Shown here piece after piece: positions 9,703 through 17,972 of a stretch of 64,000 nt of DNA; positions within the stretch are counted from its first letter, which is position 1; each line of letters begins with the position of its first letter. The translations under genes and the position numbers were made by a program. Under the pieces are notes generated by a model that searched no databases, was not told the DNA's origin, and saw only the letters and a program-made list of their open reading frames with translations. The stretch is from Jonesiaceae bacterium BS-20 (GTDB lineage: Bacteria; Actinomycetota; Actinomycetes; Actinomycetales; Cellulomonadaceae): the NCBI GenBank assembly GCA_039995105.1, contig CP146203.1, forward strand, positions 1,240,001 through 1,304,000, in the 5' to 3' direction.

Positions 9703-10993
9703 TAACCGGCCCACTGAAGACATGACAACTGATCCGGCTAGTGACCAGCCTAAAGACTCGGCAAAGGGGGCGGTGAATCGCCGCGGGTTCTTGGCCAAGA
9801 CCGGGCTCCTGCTAGGTGGGACCATCTTGGCGGGAGCCGGGGTAGGGGCCGCGATTGAGAAACTTCAACCCCAACCCGGCCCTAACCCGCAAGAGGGACC
9901 GCAAACTGAGCCGGCACTGTTTGGAGCAGAGACCGTCCCGTTCTACGGCCCACGCCAGGCCGGTATTGCTACCGCGCCCCAGACCCATGCGGTTGTCTTG
10001 GCGTTCCACGTAGACCCCGCCATTGGCAAGGACGGTGCCAAGCGGCTGCTGCGCATCTTAAGCCAGGACGCCCAACGGTTATCTCAAGGTGAGCCAAGTT
10101 TGACCGATGCCGAGCCTGAACTGGCAACAAACCCGGCCAACCTGACCGTCACCGTTGGGTTGGGGCCAAACTTTTTCGACTACGCCCAGATTAGCCAACA
10201 CAAACCCGGGTGGCTGAAGCAGCTGCCCGGTTACCGGATCGATGCGCTAGAAGAGCAATGGAATGAGGGTGATCTGGTCATCCAACTATGTGGTGATGAT
10301 GAGATCGCAGTGGCTCATGTGCGGCGGATCCTGACCCGGCAGATTGCCAGCTTTGCCCAGGTGAAGTGGGCGCAGCGCGGATTCAAACAGTCCCGCGGTT
10401 CACAAGCTGGTGACACCACCATGCGAAACCTCATGGGACAGGTCGACGGCACGGCAAACCTGCCAGTCACCGACCATGACGAGCTTTTGTGGTGCGGACC
10501 AGACCAGGGGATTTGGGAGGGTGGGACCTCCATGGTGGTGCGCCGCATTGCCATGAACCTCGATACTTGGGACGAGGTTGACCGGATTGCCCGGGAGGAT
10601 TCGGTGGGGCGGACCCTATCCAACGGCGCACCCCTGACCGGAACCAACGAGCATGACGTGCCTGATTTTGATGCGGTCTCTCGGCTAGGGTTCCCCATCA
10701 TCCCGGACTACAGCCACGTGCGTAGGTCACGCCCCGATGATCCCAAACAACGGATCTGGCGGCGAGCCTATAACTACGACGATGCGCCGTTGGATGGGCA
10801 TAGCTCAAACTCCGGTCTGGTATTCATTTCGTTCCAAGCCGATGTTGACCGCCAGTACGCACCCATCCAAGAACGCCTGGCGGAGATGGACGCACTCAAT
10901 GAGTGGACCACACCAATAGGTTCTGCGGTGTTTGCCGTTCTGCCGGGCTGCCAACCCGGACAGTACCTAGGGCAGACGCTCTTGGAGGCCTAG
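9692..10993 (+). CDS. Tat-exported DyP-type haem peroxidase (EfeB-like)
   Basis: A 433-residue dye-decolourising peroxidase. From the GTG at 9692 (AGGAG at 9679-9683) there is a twin-arginine signal, NRRGFLAKTGLLLGG, at about 30-45. The DyP hallmark GQVDG lies in the middle, an SRLGFPII and YSHVRR segment carries the likely proximal haem His, and RRAYNYDD follows. Members oxidise varied substrates with H2O2 or, as EfeB, act in iron uptake. No EfeU/EfeO is adjacent; the partner here is a copper chaperone, so an extracytoplasmic metal/redox role is inferred. Confidence 0.9.
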   Translation: MAIDNRPTEDMTTDPASDQPKDSAKGAVNRRGFLAKTGLLLGGTILAGAGVGAAIEKLQPQPGPNPQEGPQTEPALFGAETVPFYGPRQAGIATAPQTHAVVLAFHVDPAIGKDGAKRLLRILSQDAQRLSQGEPSLTDAEPELATNPANLTVTVGLGPNFFDYAQISQHKPGWLKQLPGYRIDALEEQWNEGDLVIQLCGDDEIAVAHVRRILTRQIASFAQVKWAQRGFKQSRGSQAGDTTMRNLMGQVDGTANLPVTDHDELLWCGPDQGIWEGGTSMVVRRIAMNLDTWDEVDRIAREDSVGRTLSNGAPLTGTNEHDVPDFDAVSRLGFPIIPDYSHVRRSRPDDPKQRIWRRAYNYDDAPLDGHSSNSGLVFISFQADVDRQYAPIQERLAEMDALNEWTTPIGSAVFAVLPGCQPGQYLGQTLLEA

Positions 10994-11002
10994 CCCTTGA
11001 AA

Positions 11003-11039
11003 TGCGGTGCAAGAACGGGCTTCCCCTTCTTGCACCGCA
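11003..11039. terminator. Stem-loop after the DyP gene
   Basis: A 13-bp perfect inverted repeat TGCGGTGCAAGAA / TTCTTGCACCGCA with an 11-nt loop. It begins ten bases after the DyP stop. No clear T-tract follows, so termination strength is uncertain. Confidence 0.55.
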
Positions 11040-11100
11040 CCAGGATTGCTGCTGTGCTCCCCGCCTAGGCCTCCTGCCCAGAGGAATATGCGTACGCAAC

Positions 11101-11436
11101 GTGAGCAGCGACCCTCAAAGCCCTAGGCACGTGCTTACAGCACCATGCACTACAAGCCCGAGCATTCAAATAGTGATCGCGACGGTCATCGTCGTGGTGC
11201 TTGGGGTCAGCATTGCTCGGATCAATTATCAAGCTGGCCGCCAGATGGGTACCCCTTACGCCGTTCCAACCAGCAAGGTGTTTTTGGAGTTCGTTATCTT
11301 GGCTGCCATCAGCACGGTAACGGCCGTTGTACTGCGCGACTCCCTCTCAGAGCCGGCAATTATTGCCTGTGCCGTGGGAACGATCTTGAGCTACGGGATC
11401 GGTTCGATTGTGCACTATCGGAGCACCCACAAATGA
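11101..11436 (+). CDS. Small two-helix membrane protein, unknown function
   Basis: No family recognised. From the GTG at 11101 the product is 111 residues: a polar N-terminus, a hydrophobic helix IQIVIATVIVVVLGVSIA, a short loop, and two closely spaced hydrophobic stretches, FVILAAISTVTAVVL and IIACAVGTILSYGIG. The start is uncertain because the nearest AGAGGA is about 15 bases upstream; a GTG 30 bases further in is an alternative. Its stop overlaps the ATG of the following winged-helix gene (ATGA), so the two are translationally coupled and the membrane protein may be the sensor or target of that regulator. Confidence 0.55.
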   Translation: MSSDPQSPRHVLTAPCTTSPSIQIVIATVIVVVLGVSIARINYQAGRQMGTPYAVPTSKVFLEFVILAAISTVTAVVLRDSLSEPAIIACAVGTILSYGIGSIVHYRSTHK

Positions 11437-11730
11437 GTACGCAACTGGACCCAATCATCCACCCCGCGCACAGGTTAAAAATCTGTGCCATGCTAGCCGC
11501 CGCAACCACCGTGGAGATGTCACTGGTCAAAGACCTAGTCGGCCTGAGCCCCTCGGCCCTGAGTAAGCAGGTGGCCGCCCTGGTTGATGCCTGCTACGTT
11601 ACCCAGACTCGCGCGGAACACGACTCGCGCTACATCTGGCTGAGCCTAAACCAAGACGGGTAAACACGCCTACCGAGGGCACGTCAAAGCCCTCCAGAAA
11701 ATCGTTGCAAGTAGCCAGATCCTGCCATAA
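11433..11730 (+). pseudogene. Winged-helix (MarR/ArsR-like) regulator truncated by a frameshift
   Basis: The intact frame 11433-11663 encodes 76 residues: IIHPAHRLKICAMLAAA, then SLVKDLVGLSPSALSKQVAAL, a recognition helix, and the wing CYVTQTRAEHDSRYIWLSL. It stops at TAA 11661 just after NQDG. Dropping one base there keeps the frame open to the TAA at 11728, reading KHAYRGHVKALQKIVA, the usual last helix of the DNA-binding winged-helix family of about 95-100 residues. The last dimerisation helix is therefore lost by a one-base shift or a sequencing error. The DNA-binding part is complete, so the product may still bind DNA. Confidence 0.7.
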
Positions 11731-11748
11731 AAACCAGGAGCCAAAAAA

Positions 11749-11784
11749 GCTTCCCGCTGCTGTGCAAGAACAGCAGCGGGAAGC
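11749..11784. terminator. Intrinsic terminator for glgC
   Basis: Perfect 15-bp stem GCTTCCCGCTGCTGT / ACAGCAGCGGGAAGC with a 6-nt loop. AAAAAA immediately to the left gives a U-tract on the leftward glgC transcript; CCTGTTT on the other side could also stop rightward transcription. Confidence 0.88.
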
Positions 11785-11805
11785 CTGTTTCAGGAGCAGA
11801 TAGCA

Positions 11806-13044
11806 CTACTCAATGATGGTGCCCTTAGGGACCACTGTGATGCCTTCATCCGTAACGGTGAACCCGCGGCGTCGGTCTTCTTCCACGTCGACACCGACAC
11901 GGGCCCGTTCAGAAACAATGACGTTCTTATCCAAGATGGCCCGGTGAATCTGTGCGTGACGGTGCACAATGACGTCATCCATGAGAACGGAATCCGAAAC
12001 CGAGGACCACGAGTGCAGACGAACGCCGGGGGAGAGAACCGAGCCAACCACGGTTGCCCCGGAGATCACCACACCGGGTGAGACAATCGAGTCCGCGGCG
12101 TGACCTAGTCGCCCTGGTCCGGCATGCACAAACTTCGCCGGCGCTAAGCCAACGTAGCCGGTGTAAACCGGCCATTCGGAGTTATACAGGTTGAATACCG
12201 GGTTGACCGCAATGAGATCCTTATTGGCCTCAAAGTAAGACTCAATTGTTCCGACATCGCGCCAGTAATCCCGGTCGCGCTCGGTTGACCCGGGTACGTC
12301 ATTATCCTTGAAGTCATAGAAACCAGCCGTGCCACGCTCAACAAAGTACGGGACAATATCGCCGCCCATGTCGTGACGTGAGTCTTCGTTTTCAGAGTCT
12401 TCGGTAACCGCGCGCACCAAGGCATCGGCATTGAAAACGTAGTTACCCATGGACGCAAGAACCTCATCCGGTGCGTCCGGCAGCCCCACTGGTTCTTGTG
12501 GCTTTTCCAAGAAGGCCTTGATGCGTGAGGGGCGTTCGGGGTCAATATCAATAACACCAAACTCTGGTGCCAAGGCGATTGGTTGACGGATACCGGCCAA
12601 GCTCATCTCAGCGCCGGACGCAATGTGTGCATCCACCATCTGGGAGAAATCCATTCGGTACACGTGGTCGGCGCCAACCACAATGACAATATCCGGACGT
12701 TCATCTTCAATAATATTCAGGCACTGATAGATAGCATCCGCGCTACCGAGGTACCAGTGCTTCCCCACACGCTGCTGGGCCGGGACCGGAGCAACAAAGT
12801 TGCCTAGGAGGTGCGACATCCGCCAAGTCTTCGCAATGTGACGGTCAAGAGAGTGCGATTTGTATTGCGTTAAGACCACGATCTGCAGGTAATGGGAATT
12901 CACCAGGTTGGACAGAGCGAAGTCAACCAACCGGTAAATGCCACCGAACGGAACAGCTGGTTTGGCGCGCTGCTTGGTGAGAGGCATGAGCCTCTTGCCC
13001 TCGCCGCCAGCAAGAACAATTGCCAGAACTTTTGGATTTGCCAT
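11806..13044 (-). CDS. glgC: Glucose-1-phosphate adenylyltransferase GlgC
   Basis: Makes ADP-glucose from ATP and glucose-1-phosphate, the committed step of bacterial glycogen synthesis. The 412-residue protein has the nucleotidyltransferase signature [20 protein letters not shown] at residues 11-30 and the substrate region [11 protein letters not shown]. It also has [15 protein letters not shown] and a C-terminal left-handed beta-helix with hexapeptide repeats. Length and motifs match actinobacterial GlgC. It is divergent from glgM across 56 bp, so the promoters share that short gap. Confidence 0.96.
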   Translation of the reverse strand: MANPKVLAIVLAGGEGKRLMPLTKQRAKPAVPFGGIYRLVDFALSNLVNSHYLQIVVLTQYKSHSLDRHIAKTWRMSHLLGNFVAPVPAQQRVGKHWYLGSADAIYQCLNIIEDERPDIVIVVGADHVYRMDFSQMVDAHIASGAEMSLAGIRQPIALAPEFGVIDIDPERPSRIKAFLEKPQEPVGLPDAPDEVLASMGNYVFNADALVRAVTEDSENEDSRHDMGGDIVPYFVERGTAGFYDFKDNDVPGSTERDRDYWRDVGTIESYFEANKDLIAVNPVFNLYNSEWPVYTGYVGLAPAKFVHAGPGRLGHAADSIVSPGVVISGATVVGSVLSPGVRLHSWSSVSDSVLMDDVIVHRHAQIHRAILDKNVIVSERARVGVDVEEDRRRGFTVTDEGITVVPKGTIIE

Positions 13045-13100
13045 GACATGACCTTAAGCCAATGTGACGCATTTCGCATAAAAACAGGTACCGTGTCTAT

Positions 13101-14318
13101 GTGCGAATAGATATGTTAACCCGTGAATACCCGCCCCACATCTACGGAGGGGCCGGAGTCCATGTTGCCGAGCTTTCGGCAGTGCTACGTGAACACGCCG
13201 ATGTTCGGGTGCACTGCTTCGATGGGCCCCGCAATGACCTAGGCATCCCCGGCGTGACCGGCTACGACGTACCCGCTGAGCTCGCGGATGCAAACCCCAC
13301 CCTGGCAACAATGGGCGTGGATTTGCAGATTGCGAACGCCGTTGGCGGAACCGATTTGGTGCACTCACACACCTGGTACGCCAACTTCGCCGGCTTTGTA
13401 GCGAGCATGCTGCACGGAGTGCCACACGTGCTATCCGCTCACTCCTTGGAACCAATGCGTCCATGGAAGAAGGAACAACTGGGCGGTGGATACGCCGTCT
13501 CCAGTTGGATTGAGAAGTCTGCGTACGAGCAGGCGGCGGGTGTCATTGCGGTTTCCGGTGGCATGCGCAATGACATTTTGCGTTCCTACCCAAACGTGGA
13601 CCCGGACAAGGTCCACGTCATCCACAACGGCATTGACTTGACCGGTTGGCAGCGGCCAACCGGTCAGGACGCGGTGATCGGGGATGCGGCGGTGCGCCGC
13701 CTAGGCATTGACCCGGACCGTCCGGCGGTCGTGTTTGTTGGCCGCATTACGCGGCAAAAGGGCTTGCCATACCTGCTGCGCGCTGCCGACCAGCTGCCAC
13801 CCGAGGTTCAACTCATCATGTGCGCGGGGGCCCCGGATACACCAGAGATTATGAAAGAAGTTTCCGATGCCTTTGCCGGCTTGGCCCAGCGGCGCTCGGG
13901 TGTTGTGTGGATCGAAGAGATGCTGCCGCGCCACGAGTTGGTTGCGGTTTTGGCGGCATCGACCGTGTTCGTATGCCCCTCCGTATACGAGCCGCTAGGC
14001 ATTGTGAACCTTGAAGCCATGGCTGTTGGACTGCCAGTGGTTGGCTCGGCAACCGGCGGCATCCCAGAGGTCATCGCCCATAATGAAACCGGGCTGCTGG
14101 TGCCGATTGAGCAGTTGCAAGACGGAACTGGAACCCCACTTGACCCGGACAAATTTGTAAACGACCTCGCGTCTGCGTTAAACGAGGTTCTGGGTGACCC
14201 ACAGCGGGCCGCCGAGATGGGCAAGGCTGCACGCAAGCGCGTGGAAGACTATTTCTCCTGGGAAGCTATTGGGGAAAAGACGATGGCGCTGTACAAGAAA
14301 ATCCTTGAGCAGGCCTAA
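13101..14318 (+). CDS. glgM: Alpha-maltose-1-phosphate synthase / glycogen synthase, GT4 type
   Basis: A 405-residue GT4 glycosyltransferase with the short actinobacterial glgA layout. MLTREYPPHIYGGAGVHVAEL is at the N-terminus, VGRITRQKGLPYLL at the donor-domain start, and the EX7E-type segment YEPLGIVNLEAMAVGLP near residue 300. In mycobacteria this enzyme (formerly glgA) uses ADP-glucose and glucose-1-phosphate to make maltose-1-phosphate. It is divergent from glgC, which supplies ADP-glucose. The start is GTG at 13101 with only a weak ribosome-binding site. Many databases name it glgA. Confidence 0.9.
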   Translation: MRIDMLTREYPPHIYGGAGVHVAELSAVLREHADVRVHCFDGPRNDLGIPGVTGYDVPAELADANPTLATMGVDLQIANAVGGTDLVHSHTWYANFAGFVASMLHGVPHVLSAHSLEPMRPWKKEQLGGGYAVSSWIEKSAYEQAAGVIAVSGGMRNDILRSYPNVDPDKVHVIHNGIDLTGWQRPTGQDAVIGDAAVRRLGIDPDRPAVVFVGRITRQKGLPYLLRAADQLPPEVQLIMCAGAPDTPEIMKEVSDAFAGLAQRRSGVVWIEEMLPRHELVAVLAASTVFVCPSVYEPLGIVNLEAMAVGLPVVGSATGGIPEVIAHNETGLLVPIEQLQDGTGTPLDPDKFVNDLASALNEVLGDPQRAAEMGKAARKRVEDYFSWEAIGEKTMALYKKILEQA

Positions 14319-14375
14319 CTAACTAGCCGTTCCATGAGTGCGGCGGCACCTTTGTTTTTGCTTTGCATTACCATT

Positions 14376-14407
14376 ACGGGGGACGATCATTTGATCGTCC
14401 CCCGTTT
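14376..14407 (+). terminator. Intrinsic terminator after glgM
   Basis: Perfect 14-bp stem ACGGGGGACGATCA / TGATCGTCCCCCGT with a 2-nt central loop and TTTT at the 3' edge, 58 bp after the glgM stop. Confidence 0.92.
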
Positions 14408-14428
14408 TACTTTGGAGTCAAGTTTTCT

Positions 14429-14866
14429 GTGCCCTATCTTGTTGACCGCAGTGGGTCCGCCCCCGAACTAATCGTTGACCTGTTAGAGAAACTGCCACAG
14501 GCTTTTACCTCACCTGAGCTGATCTCTGCCTTGGCACATACTGCCGGGGAACGCACCAATTACGTTGCGTTTGATAAAGGATTCTTTGAACCCATAGCGG
14601 TAGCACTCGTTGCCAACGACGTCTCGGACGTGAGCGAGTTGACACTCATCGCGGTACGCGGAGACCATCAAAGCAAATCGGTGGGGCGCCGCCTGATTGC
14701 CCGCATCGTAGAAGACCTAGTGACTGACCAAATCCAAACACTGCGGGTACGTACCGCAGCTGTTGCCGGGTTCGACCGGGCACACGAGTTCCTAACCGCC
14801 GTAGGTTTTGTGGCCGACACAAGCGGGCCATTCCTTGAACTAGATGTAGCCAAAGCAACAAATTAG
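14429..14866 (+). CDS. GNAT-family acetyltransferase
   Basis: A 145-residue protein from the GTG at 14429 (GGAG at 14414-14417); an apparent longer frame from 14363 would read through the glgM terminator and is rejected. The acetyl-CoA binding region is LTLIAVRGDHQSKSVGRRLI (motif A, with the R/Q-x-x-G-x-G/A-like turn degenerate as QSKSVG). Later come TLRVRTAAVAGFDRAHEFLTAVGF, typical of motif B. The substrate is unknown. It precedes, but is not obviously co-transcribed with, the SMR pair. Confidence 0.75.
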   Translation: MPYLVDRSGSAPELIVDLLEKLPQAFTSPELISALAHTAGERTNYVAFDKGFFEPIAVALVANDVSDVSELTLIAVRGDHQSKSVGRRLIARIVEDLVTDQIQTLRVRTAAVAGFDRAHEFLTAVGFVADTSGPFLELDVAKATN

Positions 14867-14963
14867 GCCTGCTCGCGGCGACGAAAGTCACCACCGTTTG
14901 CTGCGCCAAAGAAGCAGCCGTAACGTAAAGTTAACGTCTAGAGCCCCAAACTGAAGGTGGCTC

Positions 14964-15004
14964 CCGGACGACGGTTCAGTACCCGGTGCGCGACAAGACT
15001 GGCC
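14964..15004 (+). promoter_or_regulatory. Candidate guanidine-III (ykkC-III) riboswitch
   Basis: The segment contains, in order, CCGG-ACGA, then GTACCCGG, then ACAAGAC and a pairing 3' strand TGGCC. These are the invariant elements I recall for the guanidine-III aptamer, and the 41-nt span is the same as the compact actinobacterial examples. CCGG 14964-14967 pairs with CCGG 14983-14986, and GG-U-UCA 14973-14978 can form a pseudoknot with TGGCC 15000-15004 (five pairs, one bulged U). AAAGGA, the ribosome-binding site of the first SMR gene, follows directly at 15005-15010, so translational control is likely. The downstream genes are SugE/Gdx-like, the expected guanidinium exporters. Confidence 0.82.
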
Positions 15005-15017
15005 AAAGGAAATCATC

Positions 15018-15332
15018 ATGTATTGGGCTCTGCTCATTGCATCGGGATTGCTGGAGGCCGTCTGGGCTACAGCACTTGGTGCGAGTGAAAACTTCAAGAA
15101 ACCAAAACCGACCGCGTTATTTTTGGTAACGATGGTTATCTCCACGGCCGGTCTAGCAGTTGCGATGACCGCGATTCCAGTTGGGACAGCCTATGCGGTA
15201 TGGGTGGGAATCGGTGCTGTCCTGACCGTAGCCATCGCGATTGTGCGTGGAGACGAGCCGGCAACCTTGGTGCGGATATTGTTGCTCCTTGGCATTGTTG
15301 CCTGCGTCATTGGCCTGAAGGTGGTGGCGTAA
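15018..15332 (+). CDS. SMR-family exporter subunit (Gdx/SugE-like), first of pair
   Basis: A 104-residue small multidrug resistance protein with four membrane helices. The conserved membrane glutamate is in LLEAVWATAL near residue 13, and the Gdx/SugE-type segment AIPVGTAYAVWVGIGAV is in helix 3. AAAGGA lies seven bases upstream of the ATG. Its stop shares one base with the start of the second SMR gene, the arrangement of heterodimeric SMR pairs. With the guanidine-III-like aptamer in front, the inferred role is proton-coupled export of guanidinium; a quaternary-amine substrate is the alternative. Confidence 0.9.
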   Translation: MYWALLIASGLLEAVWATALGASENFKKPKPTALFLVTMVISTAGLAVAMTAIPVGTAYAVWVGIGAVLTVAIAIVRGDEPATLVRILLLLGIVACVIGLKVVA

Positions 15333-15703
15333 TGGAAAAGCTGAAGAAAACCAAACTTTCCAGCCGGAACGCCTGGATTATCCTGCTTGTCAGCGCCGTG
15401 CTCGAGGCTGTTTGGGCAACGGCACTAGGCCAATCCGAGGGATTCTCCAAGCTCGTTCCGGTCATCGTTTTTTTGGTAGCCGTGACCTGTTCGATGCTCG
15501 GGCTCGGCATCGCCATGTCCGTCATTCCAGTTGGCACAGCCTATGCGGTGTGGACTGGAATTGGTGCAGTGCTCACCGTGACGTACGCAATGCTGACTGG
15601 AACCGAGGTCGCAAGCGTCCTAAAAGTCATCTTCTTGGCCGGCATTATCGGCTGCGTTATTGGGTTGAAGTTCCTCACCCCAGGTGAACAAGCTAAAAAC
15701 TAG
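15332..15703 (+). CDS. SMR-family exporter subunit (Gdx/SugE-like), second of pair
   Basis: A 123-residue paralogue of the preceding protein, with the same VLEAVWATALGQSEGF and IPVGTAYAVWTGIGAV signatures and four helices. It also has about 15 extra polar residues at the N-terminus and a short charged C-terminal tail. It starts at the ATG sharing its A with the upstream TAA, so translation is coupled. SMR proteins insert as antiparallel dimers; two-gene pairs fix opposite orientations in separate chains. The lysine/arginine-rich N-terminal extension here may bias this subunit to one topology. Confidence 0.9.
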   Translation: MEKLKKTKLSSRNAWIILLVSAVLEAVWATALGQSEGFSKLVPVIVFLVAVTCSMLGLGIAMSVIPVGTAYAVWTGIGAVLTVTYAMLTGTEVASVLKVIFLAGIIGCVIGLKFLTPGEQAKN

Positions 15704-15722
15704 TCACCGGTATGCTGGTGCG

Positions 15723-17036
15723 ATGACTAGCGCATCTCAGCCTGACATGGCCACGGACTCAGCAACATCTGAGTCCGTGGCCGCGTCTGTTTCACCCCAG
15801 CAAGAAAATTCTCCAAATGCCCCGGTTCCGTCCGAGGCTCGCGGCGGAAATAGGGCTGCCCTGCAGAATGTGCAGTTCCGTAAGCTCCTCATTGCTTGGG
15901 TCTTTGGGAACTTTGGGGATGCCGCCTTATTTATTACGATCGCGATCTGGGTCAAGCAGATGACCGGCAGCGATTTCCACGTGGCCATGATCTTTGTTGC
16001 CCTAGGACTACCCGCACTCATCGCACCCCTCCTAGGGGTGTTGGCTGACCGGTTTAATCGCAAGTACCTCATGATCATCAACCTTGTTGTCACGGCGGCG
16101 GTGAGCTTGGTCTTGCTGGCTGTGCGGGGTTCCCAAGACATGTGGATCATTTATGCCGGAGTGTTTGTGTATGCGGCGTCCGGGTATGTCACCTCTGCGG
16201 CGCAATCGGGCATTGTGGCGGGAATGCTGCCATCGATTCAACTGCCCGCAGCAAACGGGTTACTTGGTAGCGTCGATCACGGACTGCGCATTATTGCCCC
16301 GTTGGCCGGTGCTGGGATCCTAGCGATCGCTGGAATAGCCACTGTCGTGTGGGTAGTCGTTGGGTGTTTCGTAGTCACCGCCATTATTTTTGCCACCTTG
16401 AAGATTTCACATGTGCCGCACGTGGGCGAGCGCGAGCCATTCGTGCGGGCACTCATGGCTGGATTCGCTTTTGTTCGCAATCACCCACACCTGCGGCGCG
16501 CAACCGTCACGTTGGTGGCCTGCATTGGGGCTGCGGGCACGTTGAACGTGCTGATCTTTACCGCACTTGAGCACGGCGCCAAGGTTGACCCAGAGTACCT
16601 GAGCGTAGTGATCTCGATTCAGGGGCTGGGTGCGGTCGCCGCCGGACTGAGTGCAAGCTCGGTCATTGCCAAGATCGGATTCCAACGATCCATGGCTACC
16701 GGTACCCTCGTGGCCGGGGGAGCGGTGTTTTTCTTGCTGACCGAGTCCCTAGGGCTTTACCTATTTGCGGCCGCGCTCTTGGGCGGTGGCATGACCCTGA
16801 TGATCGTTTCCTACGTGTCATACCGGCAGGTAGAAACTCCAGACCAGCTTCAGGGTCGGGTTGCCACTGCGGGCAACATTTTGTTCTCCGTGCCGCAAAC
16901 CATCATGAGCGGAGTGACAGGCCTAATCGTGGCCTCGGTTGACTACAAACTCATTGCCGTGGCTACAGCGATCGTGTGTCTCTTGGCGTTCATCCCCGTG
17001 TCGTTCAAGGGTAATGTCATGCCTGCCCAACCTTGA
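15723..17036 (+). CDS. Major facilitator superfamily transporter
   Basis: A 437-residue polytopic protein with about 12 helices after a 55-residue polar, Ser/Ala-rich N-terminal tail. The MFS A-motif is recognisable as GVLADRFNRKYLM after helix 2. The layout resembles MFS carriers of the macrolide-efflux/enterobactin-exporter type that start KLLIAWVFGNFGDAALFITIAIW. The start is placed at the ATG at 15723; the longer open frame overlaps the SMR gene. Twenty bases behind the SMR pair, it could be part of the same transcript. Substrate unknown. Confidence 0.85.
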   Translation: MTSASQPDMATDSATSESVAASVSPQQENSPNAPVPSEARGGNRAALQNVQFRKLLIAWVFGNFGDAALFITIAIWVKQMTGSDFHVAMIFVALGLPALIAPLLGVLADRFNRKYLMIINLVVTAAVSLVLLAVRGSQDMWIIYAGVFVYAASGYVTSAAQSGIVAGMLPSIQLPAANGLLGSVDHGLRIIAPLAGAGILAIAGIATVVWVVVGCFVVTAIIFATLKISHVPHVGEREPFVRALMAGFAFVRNHPHLRRATVTLVACIGAAGTLNVLIFTALEHGAKVDPEYLSVVISIQGLGAVAAGLSASSVIAKIGFQRSMATGTLVAGGAVFFLLTESLGLYLFAAALLGGGMTLMIVSYVSYRQVETPDQLQGRVATAGNILFSVPQTIMSGVTGLIVASVDYKLIAVATAIVCLLAFIPVSFKGNVMPAQP

Positions 17037-17061
17037 AAGATCAGGCGGTCCCGCCTAAGCG

Positions 17062-17904
17062 TTAGTGCACCAACCCGGAAAATAGCGTGGCCGCCGTCAT
17101 GGCCCGCCGGGCCACGCCGTCAATCTCACGCAGAGCCCCTAGGCGCTGGTCGGCCTGCCAGGTGTTGATCGCCCCACCCTCATCCAAGCGGGCTAGATCC
17201 ACAATCGCTCGCAGTCGTGCCGACTGTTGGAGCACGTGGGTCTGCCGGGGAGACAAGTTATTTGGCACAAACCCAGTAAGTTCAACCGGATCACGCAGCA
17301 GTTCAATAAGTTCGCTATGTTCCTCGCGCCACTTGGCCACGTCTAAGCTCGTCAAAGCCTCCGTAGCGTAAATGAGCCCCGAGCGCAGGTGCTGTGCGGC
17401 ATCGGCAAGCGATCCGGCCGTGCCCAAGATCTGGTGCTCCCACGGCTCAATCCCAAGTAACTGCCAACGAACGAGGTAACCGCGTTCAATGTGAGAACCA
17501 AACTCGGTAATCTCGGGAACCATTGCCCACATGGCGTTTGGGGCCTGATTAGGGTCAAGAATAGCCGGCCGCGCCAGACGGAACAGCACCGCCTCCTCGG
17601 CCTCAACTGCGGCATCGGTAGCTAAGAACGGAGCCGATGCCACGTCTCCGGGGACCGGAAATGCCGCGCAAGCCGCCACAATTTGGCCGGAGCACAGCGA
17701 GAATAACTCCTCAAGGCTGTGTGGGGATCCGGTCATGGTGTGCGGTTCGTCCTGTTGGTAGATGCTAGAAAGCGCCTGACTTGTCAGGAACGGCTGGCTA
17801 CTGACCTGCGGTAGCCATAGCGCAACGCTCGCCGAGCGCGGCAAAATAGCGCCGGGATCATCGGATCGAAACGGGCGGGGCAAGGGGCTTGTGGAAGAAC
17901 TCAC
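17062..17904 (-). CDS. Hypothetical protein, unknown function
   Basis: No family recognised. The 280-residue product has no membrane segment or signal peptide. The N-terminal 55 residues are low-complexity and Ser/Pro-rich. The rest is predicted mainly helical (for example LEELFSLCSGQIVAACAAF and ADAAQHLRSGLIYATEALTSL). An in-frame ATG near residue 57 (MTGSPHSLEEL) could be the true start. It is convergent with the MFS gene and divergent from the ABC ATPase across 68 bp. Unbroken high-G+C codon use supports its being real. Confidence 0.6.
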   Translation of the reverse strand: MSSSTSPLPRPFRSDDPGAILPRSASVALWLPQVSSQPFLTSQALSSIYQQDEPHTMTGSPHSLEELFSLCSGQIVAACAAFPVPGDVASAPFLATDAAVEAEEAVLFRLARPAILDPNQAPNAMWAMVPEITEFGSHIERGYLVRWQLLGIEPWEHQILGTAGSLADAAQHLRSGLIYATEALTSLDVAKWREEHSELIELLRDPVELTGFVPNNLSPRQTHVLQQSARLRAIVDLARLDEGGAINTWQADQRLGALREIDGVARRAMTAATLFSGLVH

Positions 17905-17972
17905 AGGTTAAAGGGTAGCCGCTGCGCGGTGCCCGGCGCCAAGCAGGGGGAAACACCGATAGAGTTAAGGTC

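Noticed and set aside
14363-14428. Upstream extension of the GNAT gene
   Set aside because: It would start on a TTG inside the glgM terminator region and read through the hairpin; the GTG at 14429 has a ribosome-binding site.
14867-14963. Possible ykkC (guanidine-I) riboswitch upstream of the SMR pair
   Set aside because: The long guanidine-I aptamer elements are absent; the compact guanidine-III pattern fits instead.
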